A stretch of 61,580 bases of DNA from NCBI RefSeq assembly GCF_002873395.1, contig NZ_MCUV01000016.1, positions 1 through 61,580 of the forward strand, given 5' to 3'. Every line of letters begins with the position of its first letter. Positions within the stretch are counted from its first letter, which is position 1. A program made the position numbers and the translations under genes. Positions 1-9,623 of this stretch are shown here, in pieces. The notes beneath the pieces are model-generated. The model searched no databases, was not told the DNA's origin, and saw only the letters and a list, made by a program, of their open reading frames with translations. This DNA comes from Vibrio sp. 10N.286.49.B3 (GTDB lineage Bacteria; Pseudomonadota; Gammaproteobacteria; Enterobacterales; Vibrionaceae).

Positions 1-52
1 AAGGTTTCGATACTGCTTAAACAGCATCAGGATTAATGAAAACCCTAAAAAG

Positions 53-129
53 TGGTGCGCCCTGGAGGATTCGAACCTCCGACCGCCTGGTTCGTAGCCA
101 GGTACTCTATCCAGCTGAGCTAAGGGCGC
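53..129 (-). tRNA. tRNA-Arg (anticodon ACG), copy 1
   Basis: On the minus strand the sequence folds as a standard 77-nt tRNA. It has an acceptor stem GCGCCCU/AGGGCGC, a D-loop beginning AGCUCAG, an anticodon arm CCUGGCUACGAACCAGG with anticodon ACG, a T-loop GGUUCGAAUCC, and an encoded CCA end at 53-55. It appears identical to the copy at 353-429. It decodes CGU/CGC/CGA after A34-to-I editing. It lies downstream of a possible weak terminator (189-207), so it may be read through or use its own promoter. Confidence 0.97.
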
Positions 130-188
130 ACGGTTATTCTTGCTAAAGAATATTTGTGAAGCATATCACATTTCATTTCGTTTGAAAC

Positions 189-207
189 AAAAAAAAGGCC
201 AAAGGCC
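189..207 (-). terminator. possible weak terminator inside the tRNA cluster
   Basis: On the minus strand GGCC-UUU-GGCC is followed by eight U. The stem has only four G/C pairs, so termination would be partial at best. It sits between the tRNA-Ser at 222-314 and the tRNA-Arg at 53-129. It might instead be a processing spacer. Confidence 0.35.
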
Positions 208-221
208 AATAAAACAATGAA

Positions 222-314
222 TGGCGGTGAGGGAGGGATTCGAACCCTCGATACGGCTACAAACCGTATACTCCCTTAGCAGGGGAGCGCCTTCGGCCAC
301 TCGGCCACCTCACC
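222..314 (-). tRNA. tRNA-Ser (anticodon GCU), copy 1
   Basis: A 93-nt class II tRNA on the minus strand. It has acceptor GGUGAGG/CCUCACC, anticodon arm with GCU (CCUGCUAAGG), a long variable arm typical of tRNA-Ser (UAUACGGU...GCCGUAU), T-loop GGUUCGAAUCC and an encoded CCA at 222-224. It decodes AGU/AGC. By eye it is identical to the copy at 473-565. Confidence 0.97.
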
Positions 315-352
315 GTCGTAAATCATTGTATCTTAACTCTAATAAGAAAAGA

Positions 353-429
353 TGGTGCGCCCTGGAGGATTCGAACCTCCGACCGCCTGGTTCGTAGCCA
401 GGTACTCTATCCAGCTGAGCTAAGGGCGC
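353..429 (-). tRNA. tRNA-Arg (anticodon ACG), copy 2
   Basis: Second copy of the 77-nt tRNA-Arg(ACG), with encoded CCA at 353-355 and the same arms as the copy at 53-129. It lies between the two tRNA-Ser genes. The 38-nt spacer to the downstream tRNA-Ser (315-352) shows no terminator, so the two are probably cut from one transcript. Confidence 0.97.
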
Positions 430-472
430 ATTTTGCATCATTAATCTTATGACTAAATCAGCGTTGCAAGAA

Positions 473-565
473 TGGCGGTGAGGGAGGGATTCGAACCCTC
501 GATACGGCTACAAACCGTATACTCCCTTAGCAGGGGAGCGCCTTCGGCCACTCGGCCACCTCACC
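473..565 (-). tRNA. tRNA-Ser (anticodon GCU), copy 2
   Basis: Second copy of the 93-nt tRNA-Ser(GCU), with encoded CCA at 473-475. It is the first tRNA of the cluster in the direction of transcription, directly downstream of the promoter at 581-608. Confidence 0.97.
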
Positions 566-580
566 GTCTTGCGGATGTGC

Positions 581-608
581 ATATTACGTTTTACCGAAAA
601 TATGTCAA
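581..608 (-). promoter_or_regulatory. sigma-70 promoter for the tRNA cluster
   Basis: Minus strand: TTGACA (603-608), a 16-nt spacer, then TAATAT (581-586). The mature tRNA-Ser starts about 15-20 nt downstream. The near-consensus hexamers suit a strong stable-RNA promoter. No start site has been mapped. Confidence 0.7.
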
Positions 609-724
609 ACATTTTATGATAAAAAATTGATTAAAATCGCTCAACCGTTGCCATTTTAACCAAATCGACCGTATTTTAAACGTTAGTCCACATATTTCAG
701 GGGATTAACTCAAATTACTTCTAC

Positions 725-754
725 AAAAAAGGCCAACCAAATGGTTAGCCTTTT
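725..754 (-). terminator. Rho-independent terminator of csrA
   Basis: Minus strand: GGCTAACC-ATTT-GGTTGGCC, an 8-bp stem with one G-U pair, followed by TTTTTT. It lies just downstream of the csrA stop and separates csrA transcription from the tRNA genes. Confidence 0.85.
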
Positions 755-769
755 GCAATACACACTAGA

Positions 770-970
770 TTAGTAGTTGCCTGGCTCAGCAGGTGCTACA
801 TTGCCTTTTTCAGCTTGAATGCGCATGTAAATTTCTTCACGGTGAACTGATACTTCTTTTGGTGCATTAACACCAATACGTACTTGGTTACCCTTTACGC
901 CAAGTACCGTTACAGTGACTTCATCACCAATCATCAGGGTTTCACCAACACGGCGAGTTAAAATTAGCAT
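770..970 (-). CDS. csrA: carbon storage regulator CsrA
   Basis: A 66-aa post-transcriptional regulator that binds GGA motifs in mRNA leaders and controls carbon flow, motility, biofilm and, in vibrios, quorum sensing. The sequence shows the complete CsrA/RsmA fold: [10 protein letters not shown] at the N-terminus, the [14 protein letters not shown] core, and VHREEI with the RNA-contacting Arg44. Residues 50-66 form the variable tail. The start is preceded by TAGGAG at good spacing. The order lysC-csrA-tRNA is usual in vibrios. The barA gene at 23935 encodes the kinase that in relatives raises the CsrA-sequestering sRNAs. Confidence 0.98.
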   Translation of the reverse strand: MLILTRRVGETLMIGDEVTVTVLGVKGNQVRIGVNAPKEVSVHREEIYMRIQAEKGNVAPAEPGNY

Positions 971-1015
971 TCTTTGCTCCTAGAATTATTCTTTAAATTA
1001 TCTGCTACTGCGCCA

Positions 1016-1044
1016 TTATCAACAAAAGTTACATTTTCGTAAAC
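1016..1044 (-). promoter_or_regulatory. candidate csrA promoter
   Basis: Minus strand: TTTACG (1039-1044), a 17-nt spacer, GATAAT (1016-1021), about 45 nt before the csrA start. No terminator is visible between lysC and csrA, so read-through from lysC is also possible. Confidence 0.4.
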
Positions 1045-1084
1045 TGTCTATTTCACTAATTTACTTAAAATAGGTCCATTTATA

Positions 1085-2248
1085 TTAAGATAAGGCAATA
1101 TTACACGGTGTTATGTACGCTTCATGCAATATGTTAGCTGCGTGTTCGATTTTCGTAGGACAAACTACGAGTACAAAAGATTGCTGTCGAACAAAATAAT
1201 GACTGATGCCAATATCCTGTTGGGCTAACAATTCACATGAATGAGCGACATCTCCCTGTTCTTTTTCACTAACTATAGTCAACAAACTTACTATTTTACT
1301 ATTGTTAATCTTTTCATCACAAATCAGGCTTAATTTAGCAAAATACTCATGCTTAATAATAAACTCACTGAACTTCTCACCTTCGATGAAATTCCAGAGT
1401 TTTATACCTAACATATCGCATTGCTTTATAAGTGTAGCGCAAAGATCGCTATCAACTTGTATCAACATCATATTTTGTTGAATAGCTAAGCCTGAGACTT
1501 GATTATGAGACTTAGCATGCTGCACAAGACTGCCAGTATTACTAACAAAGGTTGATAACACCCTTAATGGGACATTATGAGCCTTAGCATACTGTACAGA
1601 CGGTAAATGCAAGACTTTAGCCCCCATTCTTGCCATCTCTTCCATAGCATGGAAATCTATTGTTTCTAATTTTTTCGCATTAGAAACAACCCGAGGATCA
1701 CAGGTATAAATACCGTCAACATCGGTAAAAATCTGACATTCATTGGCATGTAAAGCTCCAGCCAGCGTTACCGCACTGGTATCTGAACCTCCTCGGCCTA
1801 ATGTCGTAATATTGCCTTTGGTATCAACCCCTTGAAAACCAGCAATAATAACTATCATATCCTCATCAAGCTGAGCTTTGATTGAACGCGTATCTATCGA
1901 CTCAATAGTGGCATCACCATATTGATCGTTTGTCACTATTTGAGCTTGGCCGCCTGTCATAGAGCAAGCTTTATGCCCTAACTTATTCAGGGTCATTGCT
2001 AATAGTGACATCGATACTTGTTCACCTGCTGCAAGTAGCACATCCAATTCTCTCGCATTAGGTACAGCATCAATATCATGCGCTAAACCAAGTAGGCGGT
2101 TTGTTTCTCCTGACATAGCAGAAACAACAACAACAACCTGATTACCTTGTTCTTTAGCTTTAATAACGTGCTCAGCAACAATGTGGATATTTTCAATAGA
2201 ACCCACCGAGGTTCCACCGAATTTTTGAACGATAAGGGGCTTATTCAC
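1085..2248 (-). CDS. lysC: aspartate kinase
   Basis: Phosphorylates aspartate in the first step of the lysine, threonine, methionine and diaminopimelate pathway. At 387 aa it is a single-function aspartokinase of the roughly 400-aa type. The kinase half shows KFGGTS near residue 9, a GRGGSDTSAV substrate loop near 151 and FTDVDGIYTCDPR near 173. The C-terminal third should form two ACT domains, but the usual effector-site signature there is poorly conserved. The start is GTG, preceded by AGGAAGG. This gene sits between alaS and csrA in vibrios generally. Feedback behaviour cannot be read from the sequence. Confidence 0.93.
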   Translation of the reverse strand: MNKPLIVQKFGGTSVGSIENIHIVAEHVIKAKEQGNQVVVVVSAMSGETNRLLGLAHDIDAVPNARELDVLLAAGEQVSMSLLAMTLNKLGHKACSMTGGQAQIVTNDQYGDATIESIDTRSIKAQLDEDMIVIIAGFQGVDTKGNITTLGRGGSDTSAVTLAGALHANECQIFTDVDGIYTCDPRVVSNAKKLETIDFHAMEEMARMGAKVLHLPSVQYAKAHNVPLRVLSTFVSNTGSLVQHAKSHNQVSGLAIQQNMMLIQVDSDLCATLIKQCDMLGIKLWNFIEGEKFSEFIIKHEYFAKLSLICDEKINNSKIVSLLTIVSEKEQGDVAHSCELLAQQDIGISHYFVRQQSFVLVVCPTKIEHAANILHEAYITPCNIALS

Positions 2249-2402
2249 CAGTATTCACCTTCCTAAGAGCAAAACACTATGGTTTTGCATCGATAAAAAT
2301 TAAAGCATTAATTTTTTACTATATAAGGCGAACCAAACTAAAATGTATGGCTTTCTCTGCAACAGAGACGAATTACATTACTTGATTCGCTAGAATGAAT
2401 AA

Positions 2403-2428
2403 GCCCAATCAACATACATTGATTGGGC
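2403..2428 (-). terminator. terminator downstream of alaS
   Basis: A perfect 10-bp stem, GCCCAATCAA/TTGATTGGGC, with a 6-nt loop lies about 30 nt after the alaS stop. The following tract on the minus strand (TTATTCATT) is only partly U-rich, so strength is uncertain. Confidence 0.65.
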
Positions 2429-2456
2429 ATTATTTATTTATGATTGAGCTAATTTA

Positions 2457-5039
2457 TTATAGGCGCTCTTCAAGCCAAGCGTTAACGCTTGTTAAAGCTG
2501 CTGGTAATGCGTTTGCATCACTACCACCTGCTTGAGCCATGTCAGGACGACCACCGCCCTTACCACCAACCTGTTGAGCAACCATATTAACTAATTCACC
2601 CGCTTTTACTTTGCCGGTTAAATCTTTTGTTACGCCTGCAATTAAGCCGACTTTATCATCAGCAACGTTGCCTAGCATAATGATTGCGCTGCCTAGTTGA
2701 TTTTTAAGTTCATCAACCATACCGCGTAATGCTTTGTTCTCAGCACCATTTAATTGTGCAATAAGAACGTTAACACCTGAAATTTGAACGACTTTACTTG
2801 CTAAGTTAGCACCTTCTTGAGAGGCTAATTTATCTTTCAATTGTTGAAGTTCTTTTTCCAGTGATTTCGTCTTCGTTGCCATTTCAGCAAATTTAGCTTC
2901 AACTTGTGCATTTTGCTCTTCAAGTGCATCAAGAGCCGTTTCACCCGTTACCGCTTCAATACGACGAACACCTGCTGCAATACCACCTTCAGAAGTGATC
3001 TTAAACAAGCCAATGTCACCGGTATGCGCTGCGTGAATACCACCACATAGCTCAGTAGAGAAATCACCCATTGAAAGCACGCGAACTTCATCGTCGTACT
3101 TTTCACCAAACAGTGCCATTGCGCCTTTCTGCTTAGCGGATTCGATATCCATGATATTAGTTTCAATCACATGGTTACGACGTACTTGCTCATTCACTAA
3201 GCGCTCAACGGTACGAAGTTCTGAAGCCGTAACACCTTCTAAGTGAGAGAAGTCAAAACGTAGGTTATCAGGCTTAACCAAAGAACCTTTCTGTGCGACA
3301 TGTTCACCTAATACTTGGCGTAAAGCTTCGTGCAATAAGTGAGTTGCAGAGTGGTTTAATGAAATAGCTTGGCGACGAGCACCATCAACTAATGCTTCAA
3401 CAGCATCGTCTTTAGCCATAACACCTTGAGTTAATTCACCATGATGAGCAATTGCATTACCTAGCTTTTGCGTATCCGTTACCGTAAATAAACCCGTCTC
3501 TGTTTTCAAAACGCCAGCATCACCACACTGTCCACCTGATTCAGCGTAGAATGGTGTTTCTTCAAGGATGATAATGGCTTTATCACCAGCAGATAAATTC
3601 TCAACTTCACTGCCATCAACAAACAGAGAAGCGATGGTGCTTTGACCTTCAATACCGCTGTAACCACAGAACTCTGTGTTAGTATCCACTTTGATCACTG
3701 CATTGTAATCAGTACCGAACTGCCCTGCTTCACGTGCACGTTGACGCTGCGCTTCCATTGCTTGCTCAAAGCCTTGCTCATCAATTGACAGTTCACGCTC
3801 ACGCGCTACATCATTCGTTAAGTCAGCTGGGAAGCCGTAGGTATCATAAAGTTTAAATACCGTATCACCATCAAGCACTGTACCTTCTAGGTTATCAAGC
3901 GCTTCATTTAGAATTGTCATACCACGTTCTAAAGTACGTCCGAAGTTTTCTTCTTCAATACGTAGAATTTTTTCAACAATCGCTTGCTGTTTTTTGAGCT
4001 CTTCGCCTGCTGTACCCATCACTTTTGCTAATGTACCCACTAGCTTATAGAAGAATGCACCTTGCGCACCAAGCTTATTACCGTGACGTACTGCACGACG
4101 AATAATACGACGCAATACGTAACCACGACCTTCATTCGATGGCATAACACCATCAACAATAAGGAAAGAACATGAACGGATATGATCGGCAACCACGCGT
4201 AGTGATTGATTAGATAGATCTTCGTAACCCGTTACTTCAGCTGCCGCTTTGATCAGCGTTTGGAATACATCAATCTCATAGTTTGAGTGTACACCTTGCA
4301 TAATTGCAGAGATACGCTCAATACCCATACCTGTATCTACCGCAGGCTTAGGTAATGGTTCCATCGTGCCATCAGCATGACGGTTAAACTGCATAAATAC
4401 GTTATTCCAGATTTCAATGAAACGATCGCCATCTTCTTCTGGAGTACCTGGTCGACCGCCCCAGATATGCTCACCGTGATCATAGAATATTTCTGTACAT
4501 GGACCACAAGGACCAGTATCGCCCATCTGCCAAAAGTTATCTGACTCGAATGCTTTACCGCCTTTTTTATCGCCAATGCGAACAATGCGATCAGCAGGGA
4601 TGCCCATATCTTTATTCCAGATATCGAACGCTTCATCATCCGTTTCATAAACAGTAACAAGTAGACGCTCTGTAGGTAGCTTTAACTCTTCTGTTAAAAA
4701 TTCCCATGCGAACTTGATTGCGTCTTGCTTAAAGTAATCACCAAAGCTGAAGTTACCTAGCATTTCAAAGAAAGTATGATGACGGGCAGTAAAGCCGACA
4801 TTTTCTAAATCATTATGCTTACCACCAGCACGAACACAACGTTGAGATGTTGTCGCACGAGTGTAACTACGCTTCTCAGAACCTAAGAAGCAATCTTTGA
4901 ACTGGTTCATACCAGCATTGGTAAAAAGTAAAGTTGGATCATTAGCAGGTACTAATGATGAACTATCTACAATTTGGTGTCCTTTGCTTTCAAAGAACTT
5001 AAGGAACGCGTTACGTACCTCGTCGGTGCTCATGTACAT
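2457..5039 (-). CDS. alaS: alanine-tRNA ligase
   Basis: Charges tRNA-Ala with alanine and removes mischarged Ser or Gly. 860 aa, the normal length. The N-terminal class II catalytic domain carries [15 protein letters not shown] and [20 protein letters not shown]. The editing domain has [11 protein letters not shown] (HxxxH zinc motif) near residue 565 and [13 protein letters not shown] near 665. A C-terminal coiled coil and a glycine-rich C-Ala domain ([16 protein letters not shown]) follow. The chosen ATG has AGGAAG six bases upstream and aligns with the E. coli N-terminus. In many relatives recX lies between recA and alaS, but it is absent here. Confidence 0.98.
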   Translation of the reverse strand: MYMSTDEVRNAFLKFFESKGHQIVDSSSLVPANDPTLLFTNAGMNQFKDCFLGSEKRSYTRATTSQRCVRAGGKHNDLENVGFTARHHTFFEMLGNFSFGDYFKQDAIKFAWEFLTEELKLPTERLLVTVYETDDEAFDIWNKDMGIPADRIVRIGDKKGGKAFESDNFWQMGDTGPCGPCTEIFYDHGEHIWGGRPGTPEEDGDRFIEIWNNVFMQFNRHADGTMEPLPKPAVDTGMGIERISAIMQGVHSNYEIDVFQTLIKAAAEVTGYEDLSNQSLRVVADHIRSCSFLIVDGVMPSNEGRGYVLRRIIRRAVRHGNKLGAQGAFFYKLVGTLAKVMGTAGEELKKQQAIVEKILRIEEENFGRTLERGMTILNEALDNLEGTVLDGDTVFKLYDTYGFPADLTNDVARERELSIDEQGFEQAMEAQRQRAREAGQFGTDYNAVIKVDTNTEFCGYSGIEGQSTIASLFVDGSEVENLSAGDKAIIILEETPFYAESGGQCGDAGVLKTETGLFTVTDTQKLGNAIAHHGELTQGVMAKDDAVEALVDGARRQAISLNHSATHLLHEALRQVLGEHVAQKGSLVKPDNLRFDFSHLEGVTASELRTVERLVNEQVRRNHVIETNIMDIESAKQKGAMALFGEKYDDEVRVLSMGDFSTELCGGIHAAHTGDIGLFKITSEGGIAAGVRRIEAVTGETALDALEEQNAQVEAKFAEMATKTKSLEKELQQLKDKLASQEGANLASKVVQISGVNVLIAQLNGAENKALRGMVDELKNQLGSAIIMLGNVADDKVGLIAGVTKDLTGKVKAGELVNMVAQQVGGKGGGRPDMAQAGGSDANALPAALTSVNAWLEERL

Positions 5040-5140
5040 GCAATTCTTCCTGAAATATTCAAGTGAGATTTTTGCATATTGTAAATTGAAATGACGAGTC
5101 GAGCAAAAGAATATCTATGTAGAGACTATAAATACAACAA

Positions 5141-5160
5141 AGCCCCGCAATCGCGAGGCT
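5141..5160 (-). terminator. recA terminator
   Basis: Minus strand: AGCCTCGC-GATT-GCGGGGCT (one G-U pair) followed by TTTGTTG. It lies 22 nt after the recA stop, so most recA transcripts should end before alaS. Confidence 0.85.
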
Positions 5161-5182
5161 TATAATATCAATGAAGGCTAGT

Positions 5183-6223
5183 TTATAGCTCTTCTACTTC
5201 TGGTTTATCACCTTCTGACTCAGTTTCTAAGGTTGCTGGCTTCAATAGCATTTCACGTAAACGGCTATCGATTTCGTTGGCGATCTGTGGGTTTTCACGA
5301 ATATATTTACAAGAATTAGCCTTACCTTGACCAATCTTATCGCCTTGGTATGAGTACCAAGCACCCGCTTTATCAACCAACTTATGCTTAACACCTAAAT
5401 CAATTAACTCACCTTCACGGTTAAAGCCTTGACCATATAAGATTTGAGTTTCAGCTTGCTTAAATGGTGCTGCAATCTTGTTCTTAACGACTTTAATACG
5501 CGTTTCATTACCAACGATCTCATCGCCATCTTTAATTGAGCCAGTACGACGAATATCAAGGCGAACAGATGCGTAGAATTTAAGTGCGTTACCACCGGTT
5601 GTCGTCTCTGGCGAACCAAACATCACGCCAATTTTCATACGGATTTGGTTGATGAAGATAGCCATACAGTTAGACTGCTTTAGGTTACCCGTTAATTTAC
5701 GCATTGCTTGTGACAACATACGAGCTTGTAGACCCATATGACTATCACCCATCTCGCCTTCAATTTCTGCTTTTGGTGTTAAAGCAGCAACAGAATCGAC
5801 AACAAGTACATCAACAGCACCTGAACGCGCTAGTGCGTCACAGATTTCTAAAGCTTGCTCACCAGTATCCGGTTGAGAAACAAGTAGTTCATCAATATTT
5901 ACACCCAGCTTTTGAGCATAGATAGGATCAAGAGCATGCTCGGCATCAACGAAAGCACACGTCTTACCTGCTTTTTGTGCTGCTGAGATTAACTCTAAAG
6001 TTAGTGTTGTTTTACCAGAACTTTCAGGACCGTAAACTTCAACGATACGTCCCATAGGTAAGCCACCAGCGCCCAAAGCAATATCCAAGGCCAGTGAACC
6101 TGTAGAGATAGTTTCAACATCCATAGTGCGGTTATCACCTAGACGCATGATTGAGCCTTTACCAAATTGTTTTTCAATCTGACCTAGCGCTGCAGCAAGA
6201 GCCTTTTGCTTATTCTCGTTCAT
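5183..6223 (-). CDS. recA: recombinase A
   Basis: Forms ATP-dependent filaments on single-stranded DNA for homologous recombination and triggers LexA self-cleavage. Visible parts are the N-terminal helix ([21 protein letters not shown]), Walker [11 protein letters not shown] near residue 66, Walker [11 protein letters not shown] near 140, the DNA-binding loop [15 protein letters not shown] and an acidic tail. The start at 6223 follows GTGGAG. The open frame extends 7 codons further, but those residues are not part of the family. It is monocistronic by the terminator at 5141-5160 and controlled by the LexA-box promoter at 6309-6336. Confidence 0.98.
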   Translation of the reverse strand: MNENKQKALAAALGQIEKQFGKGSIMRLGDNRTMDVETISTGSLALDIALGAGGLPMGRIVEVYGPESSGKTTLTLELISAAQKAGKTCAFVDAEHALDPIYAQKLGVNIDELLVSQPDTGEQALEICDALARSGAVDVLVVDSVAALTPKAEIEGEMGDSHMGLQARMLSQAMRKLTGNLKQSNCMAIFINQIRMKIGVMFGSPETTTGGNALKFYASVRLDIRRTGSIKDGDEIVGNETRIKVVKNKIAAPFKQAETQILYGQGFNREGELIDLGVKHKLVDKAGAWYSYQGDKIGQGKANSCKYIRENPQIANEIDSRLREMLLKPATLETESEGDKPEVEEL

Positions 6224-6308
6224 TACTATCTCCACGTAATACACTTCATTTAATAAAGAAGTGCACTTGAATATAATTAACCCACATAAGGGTCGGTAGT
6301 TAACATTT

Positions 6309-6336
6309 ATTATACTGTTGATTCATACAGTGTCCA
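6309..6336 (-). promoter_or_regulatory. recA promoter with LexA (SOS) box
   Basis: Minus strand: -35 TGGACA (6331-6336), 16 nt, -10 TATAAT (6309-6314). The 16 nt between them (6315-6330) are exactly a LexA box, CTGTATGAATCAACAG (CTGT-N8-ACAG). The E. coli recA promoter has the same nesting. LexA binding would block RNA polymerase directly. Confidence 0.9.
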
Positions 6337-6425
6337 TAGCTGTATGAAAAAAAAATCAGAAAAACAAGGCGAAAATCAAAAATAACATTAATAATCAGAT
6401 ACTAAAAACCATTACCTCAGCTTAA

Positions 6426-6917
6426 TTATTGTTGAGTGATCAGTTTGCTCTCTAAATGAGACAGTGCGTGATGAATAACTTGTTGACGTATTTGTGCTCG
6501 GCTACCGCTAAAGTATTGAGTCTGAATATCCACCTCTTTATGCCATTCAGCCCAAGCAAAACAAACCATCCCTACTGGTTTATCAGCACTTCCACCACCA
6601 GGCCCAGCAATCCCACTCACTGCAATCGCTACTGTTGCATTAGAGTGACGCAACGCCCCTTGAGCCATTTCTTTTACAACCTGCTCACTCACTGCACCAT
6701 GCTGCTCTAAAGTAAGCTCGGATACATCTACCATATCCATTTTAGATTCATTGCTATAGGTAATAAAAGCTCTATCAAACCATGTTGAACTGCCTGCTAT
6801 ATCAGTAATAACCGTTGCAATCCCTCCCCCTGTACACGATTCTGCTGTAGTGAGTACTTGCTGGTGATCACGTAATAACGCTCCAACCTGATGACTTAAC
6901 CTTGTCAGTGATTCCAT
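6426..6917 (-). CDS. pncC: nicotinamide-nucleotide amidase (CinA C-terminal family)
   Basis: Deamidates nicotinamide mononucleotide to nicotinate mononucleotide in NAD recycling. 163 aa: the stand-alone CinA C-terminal domain without the N-terminal CinA part. Signature motifs are TAESCTGGG near residue 24 and VSGIAGPGGGSADKPVG near 99. It lies between recA and the divergent mutS. The 200-nt gap before recA holds only the recA promoter, and no terminator follows pncC, so it may read into recA. NMN released by DNA ligase makes its place beside recA sensible, but that link is inference. Confidence 0.9.
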   Translation of the reverse strand: MESLTRLSHQVGALLRDHQQVLTTAESCTGGGIATVITDIAGSSTWFDRAFITYSNESKMDMVDVSELTLEQHGAVSEQVVKEMAQGALRHSNATVAIAVSGIAGPGGGSADKPVGMVCFAWAEWHKEVDIQTQYFSGSRAQIRQQVIHHALSHLESKLITQQ

Positions 6918-7000
6918 AAGATAAAACCTCTTTGTGACTTTTCGCTTGAGTGCTATTAACGTATCCTAGGCGCTAATAGAAATAAACAAAAGAGCACTCT

Positions 7001-9562
7001 GTGAAAGCCGATCAAAAACATACCCCAATGATGCAGCAATACCATAAATTAAAAGCTGAGAACCCTGAAATTTTACTTTTTTATCGCATGGGTGACTTTT
7101 ACGAGCTTTTTTATGACGATGCGAGAAAAGCTTCACAGCTGCTAGAAATATCACTAACCAAACGAGGATCTTCTGCAGGTGAGCCGATCCCAATGGCTGG
7201 CGTTCCTTATCATGCCGTTGAGGGCTATCTAGCAAAACTGGTTCAACTTGGTGAATCTGTGGCTATCTGCGAGCAAATTGGGAATCCAGCGACCAGTAAA
7301 GGGCCAGTTGAGCGTAAAGTTGTGCGTATTGTTACGCCAGGCACTGTGACTGATGAAGCGTTATTATCAGAAAGAATTGATAACCTCATTGCTGCTATTT
7401 ATGAAAGTAATGGCAAATTCGGCTACGCAACATTAGATATAACCTCTGGTCGCTTTTTATTATCCGAGCCGGTCACAGAAGAAGCAATGGCGGCAGAATT
7501 ACAGCGCACTTCACCAAAAGAGCTACTATTTTCTGAAGATTTTGAAGCGGTGCACCTGATGGCAAACCGTAATGGGAATCGCCGCAGACCCGTATGGGAA
7601 TTTGAGTTAGATACCGCTAAGCAGCAGCTAAATCAACAGTTTGGTACAAAGGATCTGATTGGTTTTGGCGTTGAAGATGCAACATTAGGTCTATGTGCTG
7701 CAGGGTGTTTAATTCAATATGTTAAAGATACACAGCGCACTGCTCTACCTCACATTCGCTCTTTGACCTTAGATAGCCAAGATCATTCTGTTATCCTTGA
7801 CGCTGCAACTCGCCGTAATTTAGAGATCACACAAAACCTTGCTGGCGGCTTTGATAACACTCTTGCAGAGGTTCTCGATCATACTGCGACCGCAATGGGC
7901 AGTCGTATGCTAAAGCGCTGGTTGCACCAACCTATGCGTGATATTGATACCTTAAATCAACGCTTAGATGCTATTACTGAAATTAAAGATCTTAGCTTGT
8001 TTGAAGACCTAACCCCGGTATTAAAACAGATCGGTGATATCGAGCGTATTCTTGCTCGTTTAGCGCTACGCTCAGCAAGACCACGAGATATGGCTCGATT
8101 GCGTCATGCTGCGCAACAATTACCAGAACTTGCTGCGATTGTGCAAGATCTTAACCACCCTTACTTATGCCAATTAGCACAGCATTCAGCACCATTGGAT
8201 GAGGTTTGTAAGCTTTTAGAGCGAGCAATTAAAGAGAATCCTCCCGTTGTGATTCGTGATGGTGGGGTTATTGCTGACGGCTATAGCCAAGAGTTAGATG
8301 AGTGGAGAGAGCTTGCTAATGGCGCCACCGCATACCTTGATAAGTTAGAACTTGAAGAGCGAGAACAGCATGGTATCGATACATTAAAAGTCGGCTATAA
8401 CAACGTACATGGTTTTTTCATTCAAGTAAGTCGTGGGCAAAGCCATTTAGTTCCGGATCACTACGTTCGTCGTCAAACCCTTAAAAATTCTGAACGCTAC
8501 ATTATTCCTGAACTCAAAGAGCATGAAGATAAGGTACTAAGCTCTAAGTCTAAAGCGCTAGCGATTGAAAAGCAGCTTTGGGAAGAGTTATTTGATCTGC
8601 TATTGCCACATCTTGAGCAACTGCAAAATCTAGCTTCAGCTATTTCTCAATTTGATGTTCTACAAAACTTAGCTGAACGTGCTGAAAGTCTCGATTACTG
8701 TCGCCCTACTATGGCTAACAAGCCAGGTGTCAATATCACAGCGGGTCGCCATCCCGTGGTTGAGCAAGTTATGGATGAACCTTTCATTGCTAACCCTATC
8801 GTACTGAGCCCTGAACGAAAAATGTTGATCATTACTGGCCCTAACATGGGTGGTAAATCAACCTATATGCGTCAAACTGCATTGATTGCTCTCATGGCAC
8901 ATATTGGCTCTTATGTACCGGCTGAAAGTGCAACAATAGGCTCGATTGATCGAATATTTACACGTATTGGTGCTTCTGATGATCTTGCATCCGGTCGCTC
9001 AACCTTCATGGTCGAGATGACAGAAACCGCTAATATCCTGCATAACTCCACACCAAATAGTTTAGTTTTAATGGATGAAATTGGTCGCGGAACCAGTACT
9101 TATGATGGTTTATCGTTAGCTTGGGCAAGTGCTGAGTGGTTAGCGAAGAAAATTGGTGCTTTGACTTTATTTGCCACGCACTACTTTGAGTTAACAGAAC
9201 TGCCTGAACAGATTGCGCATTTAGCGAATGTACATTTAGATGCTGTTGAGCATGGAGATAGCATTGCTTTTATGCACGCTGTTCAAGAAGGGGCGGCTAA
9301 TAAATCTTATGGATTAGCCGTTGCAGGATTAGCAGGCGTACCTAAAACTGTTATTAAAAATGCACGAGCTAAATTGAAACAACTTGAGCAAACACCAATT
9401 GCAACAAGTAGCGATACATCACAGCAAGTTGATATCGCAAATCAATTAAGCTTGATCCCTGAGCCGAGTGAAGCTGAGGAAGCATTAGCTAATTTAAACC
9501 CTGATGATCTAACTCCTCGCCAGGCGTTAGACGAGCTATATCGATTGAAAAAGCTACTGTAA
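7001..9562 (+). CDS. mutS: DNA mismatch repair protein MutS
   Basis: Recognises base mismatches and starts methyl-directed repair with MutL. 853 aa, standard length. The mismatch-contacting Phe33-x-Glu35 (GDFYE) is present. Connector, lever and clamp regions follow, then the ATPase with Walker [10 protein letters not shown] near 613, the signature [11 protein letters not shown] near 670, Walker [13 protein letters not shown] near 686 and the His of FATHYFEL. The C-terminal helix needed for tetramers ([15 protein letters not shown]) is intact. The start is GTG with a weak ribosome site. A later ATG pair at codons 10-11 would cut conserved residues. Transcribed convergently with rpoS. Confidence 0.97.
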   Translation: MKADQKHTPMMQQYHKLKAENPEILLFYRMGDFYELFYDDARKASQLLEISLTKRGSSAGEPIPMAGVPYHAVEGYLAKLVQLGESVAICEQIGNPATSKGPVERKVVRIVTPGTVTDEALLSERIDNLIAAIYESNGKFGYATLDITSGRFLLSEPVTEEAMAAELQRTSPKELLFSEDFEAVHLMANRNGNRRRPVWEFELDTAKQQLNQQFGTKDLIGFGVEDATLGLCAAGCLIQYVKDTQRTALPHIRSLTLDSQDHSVILDAATRRNLEITQNLAGGFDNTLAEVLDHTATAMGSRMLKRWLHQPMRDIDTLNQRLDAITEIKDLSLFEDLTPVLKQIGDIERILARLALRSARPRDMARLRHAAQQLPELAAIVQDLNHPYLCQLAQHSAPLDEVCKLLERAIKENPPVVIRDGGVIADGYSQELDEWRELANGATAYLDKLELEEREQHGIDTLKVGYNNVHGFFIQVSRGQSHLVPDHYVRRQTLKNSERYIIPELKEHEDKVLSSKSKALAIEKQLWEELFDLLLPHLEQLQNLASAISQFDVLQNLAERAESLDYCRPTMANKPGVNITAGRHPVVEQVMDEPFIANPIVLSPERKMLIITGPNMGGKSTYMRQTALIALMAHIGSYVPAESATIGSIDRIFTRIGASDDLASGRSTFMVEMTETANILHNSTPNSLVLMDEIGRGTSTYDGLSLAWASAEWLAKKIGALTLFATHYFELTELPEQIAHLANVHLDAVEHGDSIAFMHAVQEGAANKSYGLAVAGLAGVPKTVIKNARAKLKQLEQTPIATSSDTSQQVDIANQLSLIPEPSEAEEALANLNPDDLTPRQALDELYRLKKLL

Positions 9563-9568
9563 AATAAC

Positions 9569-9603
9569 AAAAAAGCATGACAGGGAGAACTGTCATGCTT
9601 TTT
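9569..9603. terminator. bidirectional terminator between mutS and rpoS
   Basis: AAAAAGCATGACAG, a 6-nt loop (GGAGAA), then CTGTCATGCTTTTT. The long perfect stem is flanked by A and T runs on both sides, so it can end mutS on the plus strand and rpoS on the minus strand. Confidence 0.9.
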
Positions 9604-9623
9604 CACTCTGGCTTCAAACTTAT

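Noticed and set aside
2249..2402. Possible lysine riboswitch upstream of lysC
   Set aside because: The gap is too short for the full aptamer plus platform, and no conserved core or terminator/antiterminator pair was visible.
4337..4660. Second minus-strand frame (107 codons) inside alaS
   Set aside because: It overlaps the conserved catalytic part of alaS in another frame and matches nothing recognisable.
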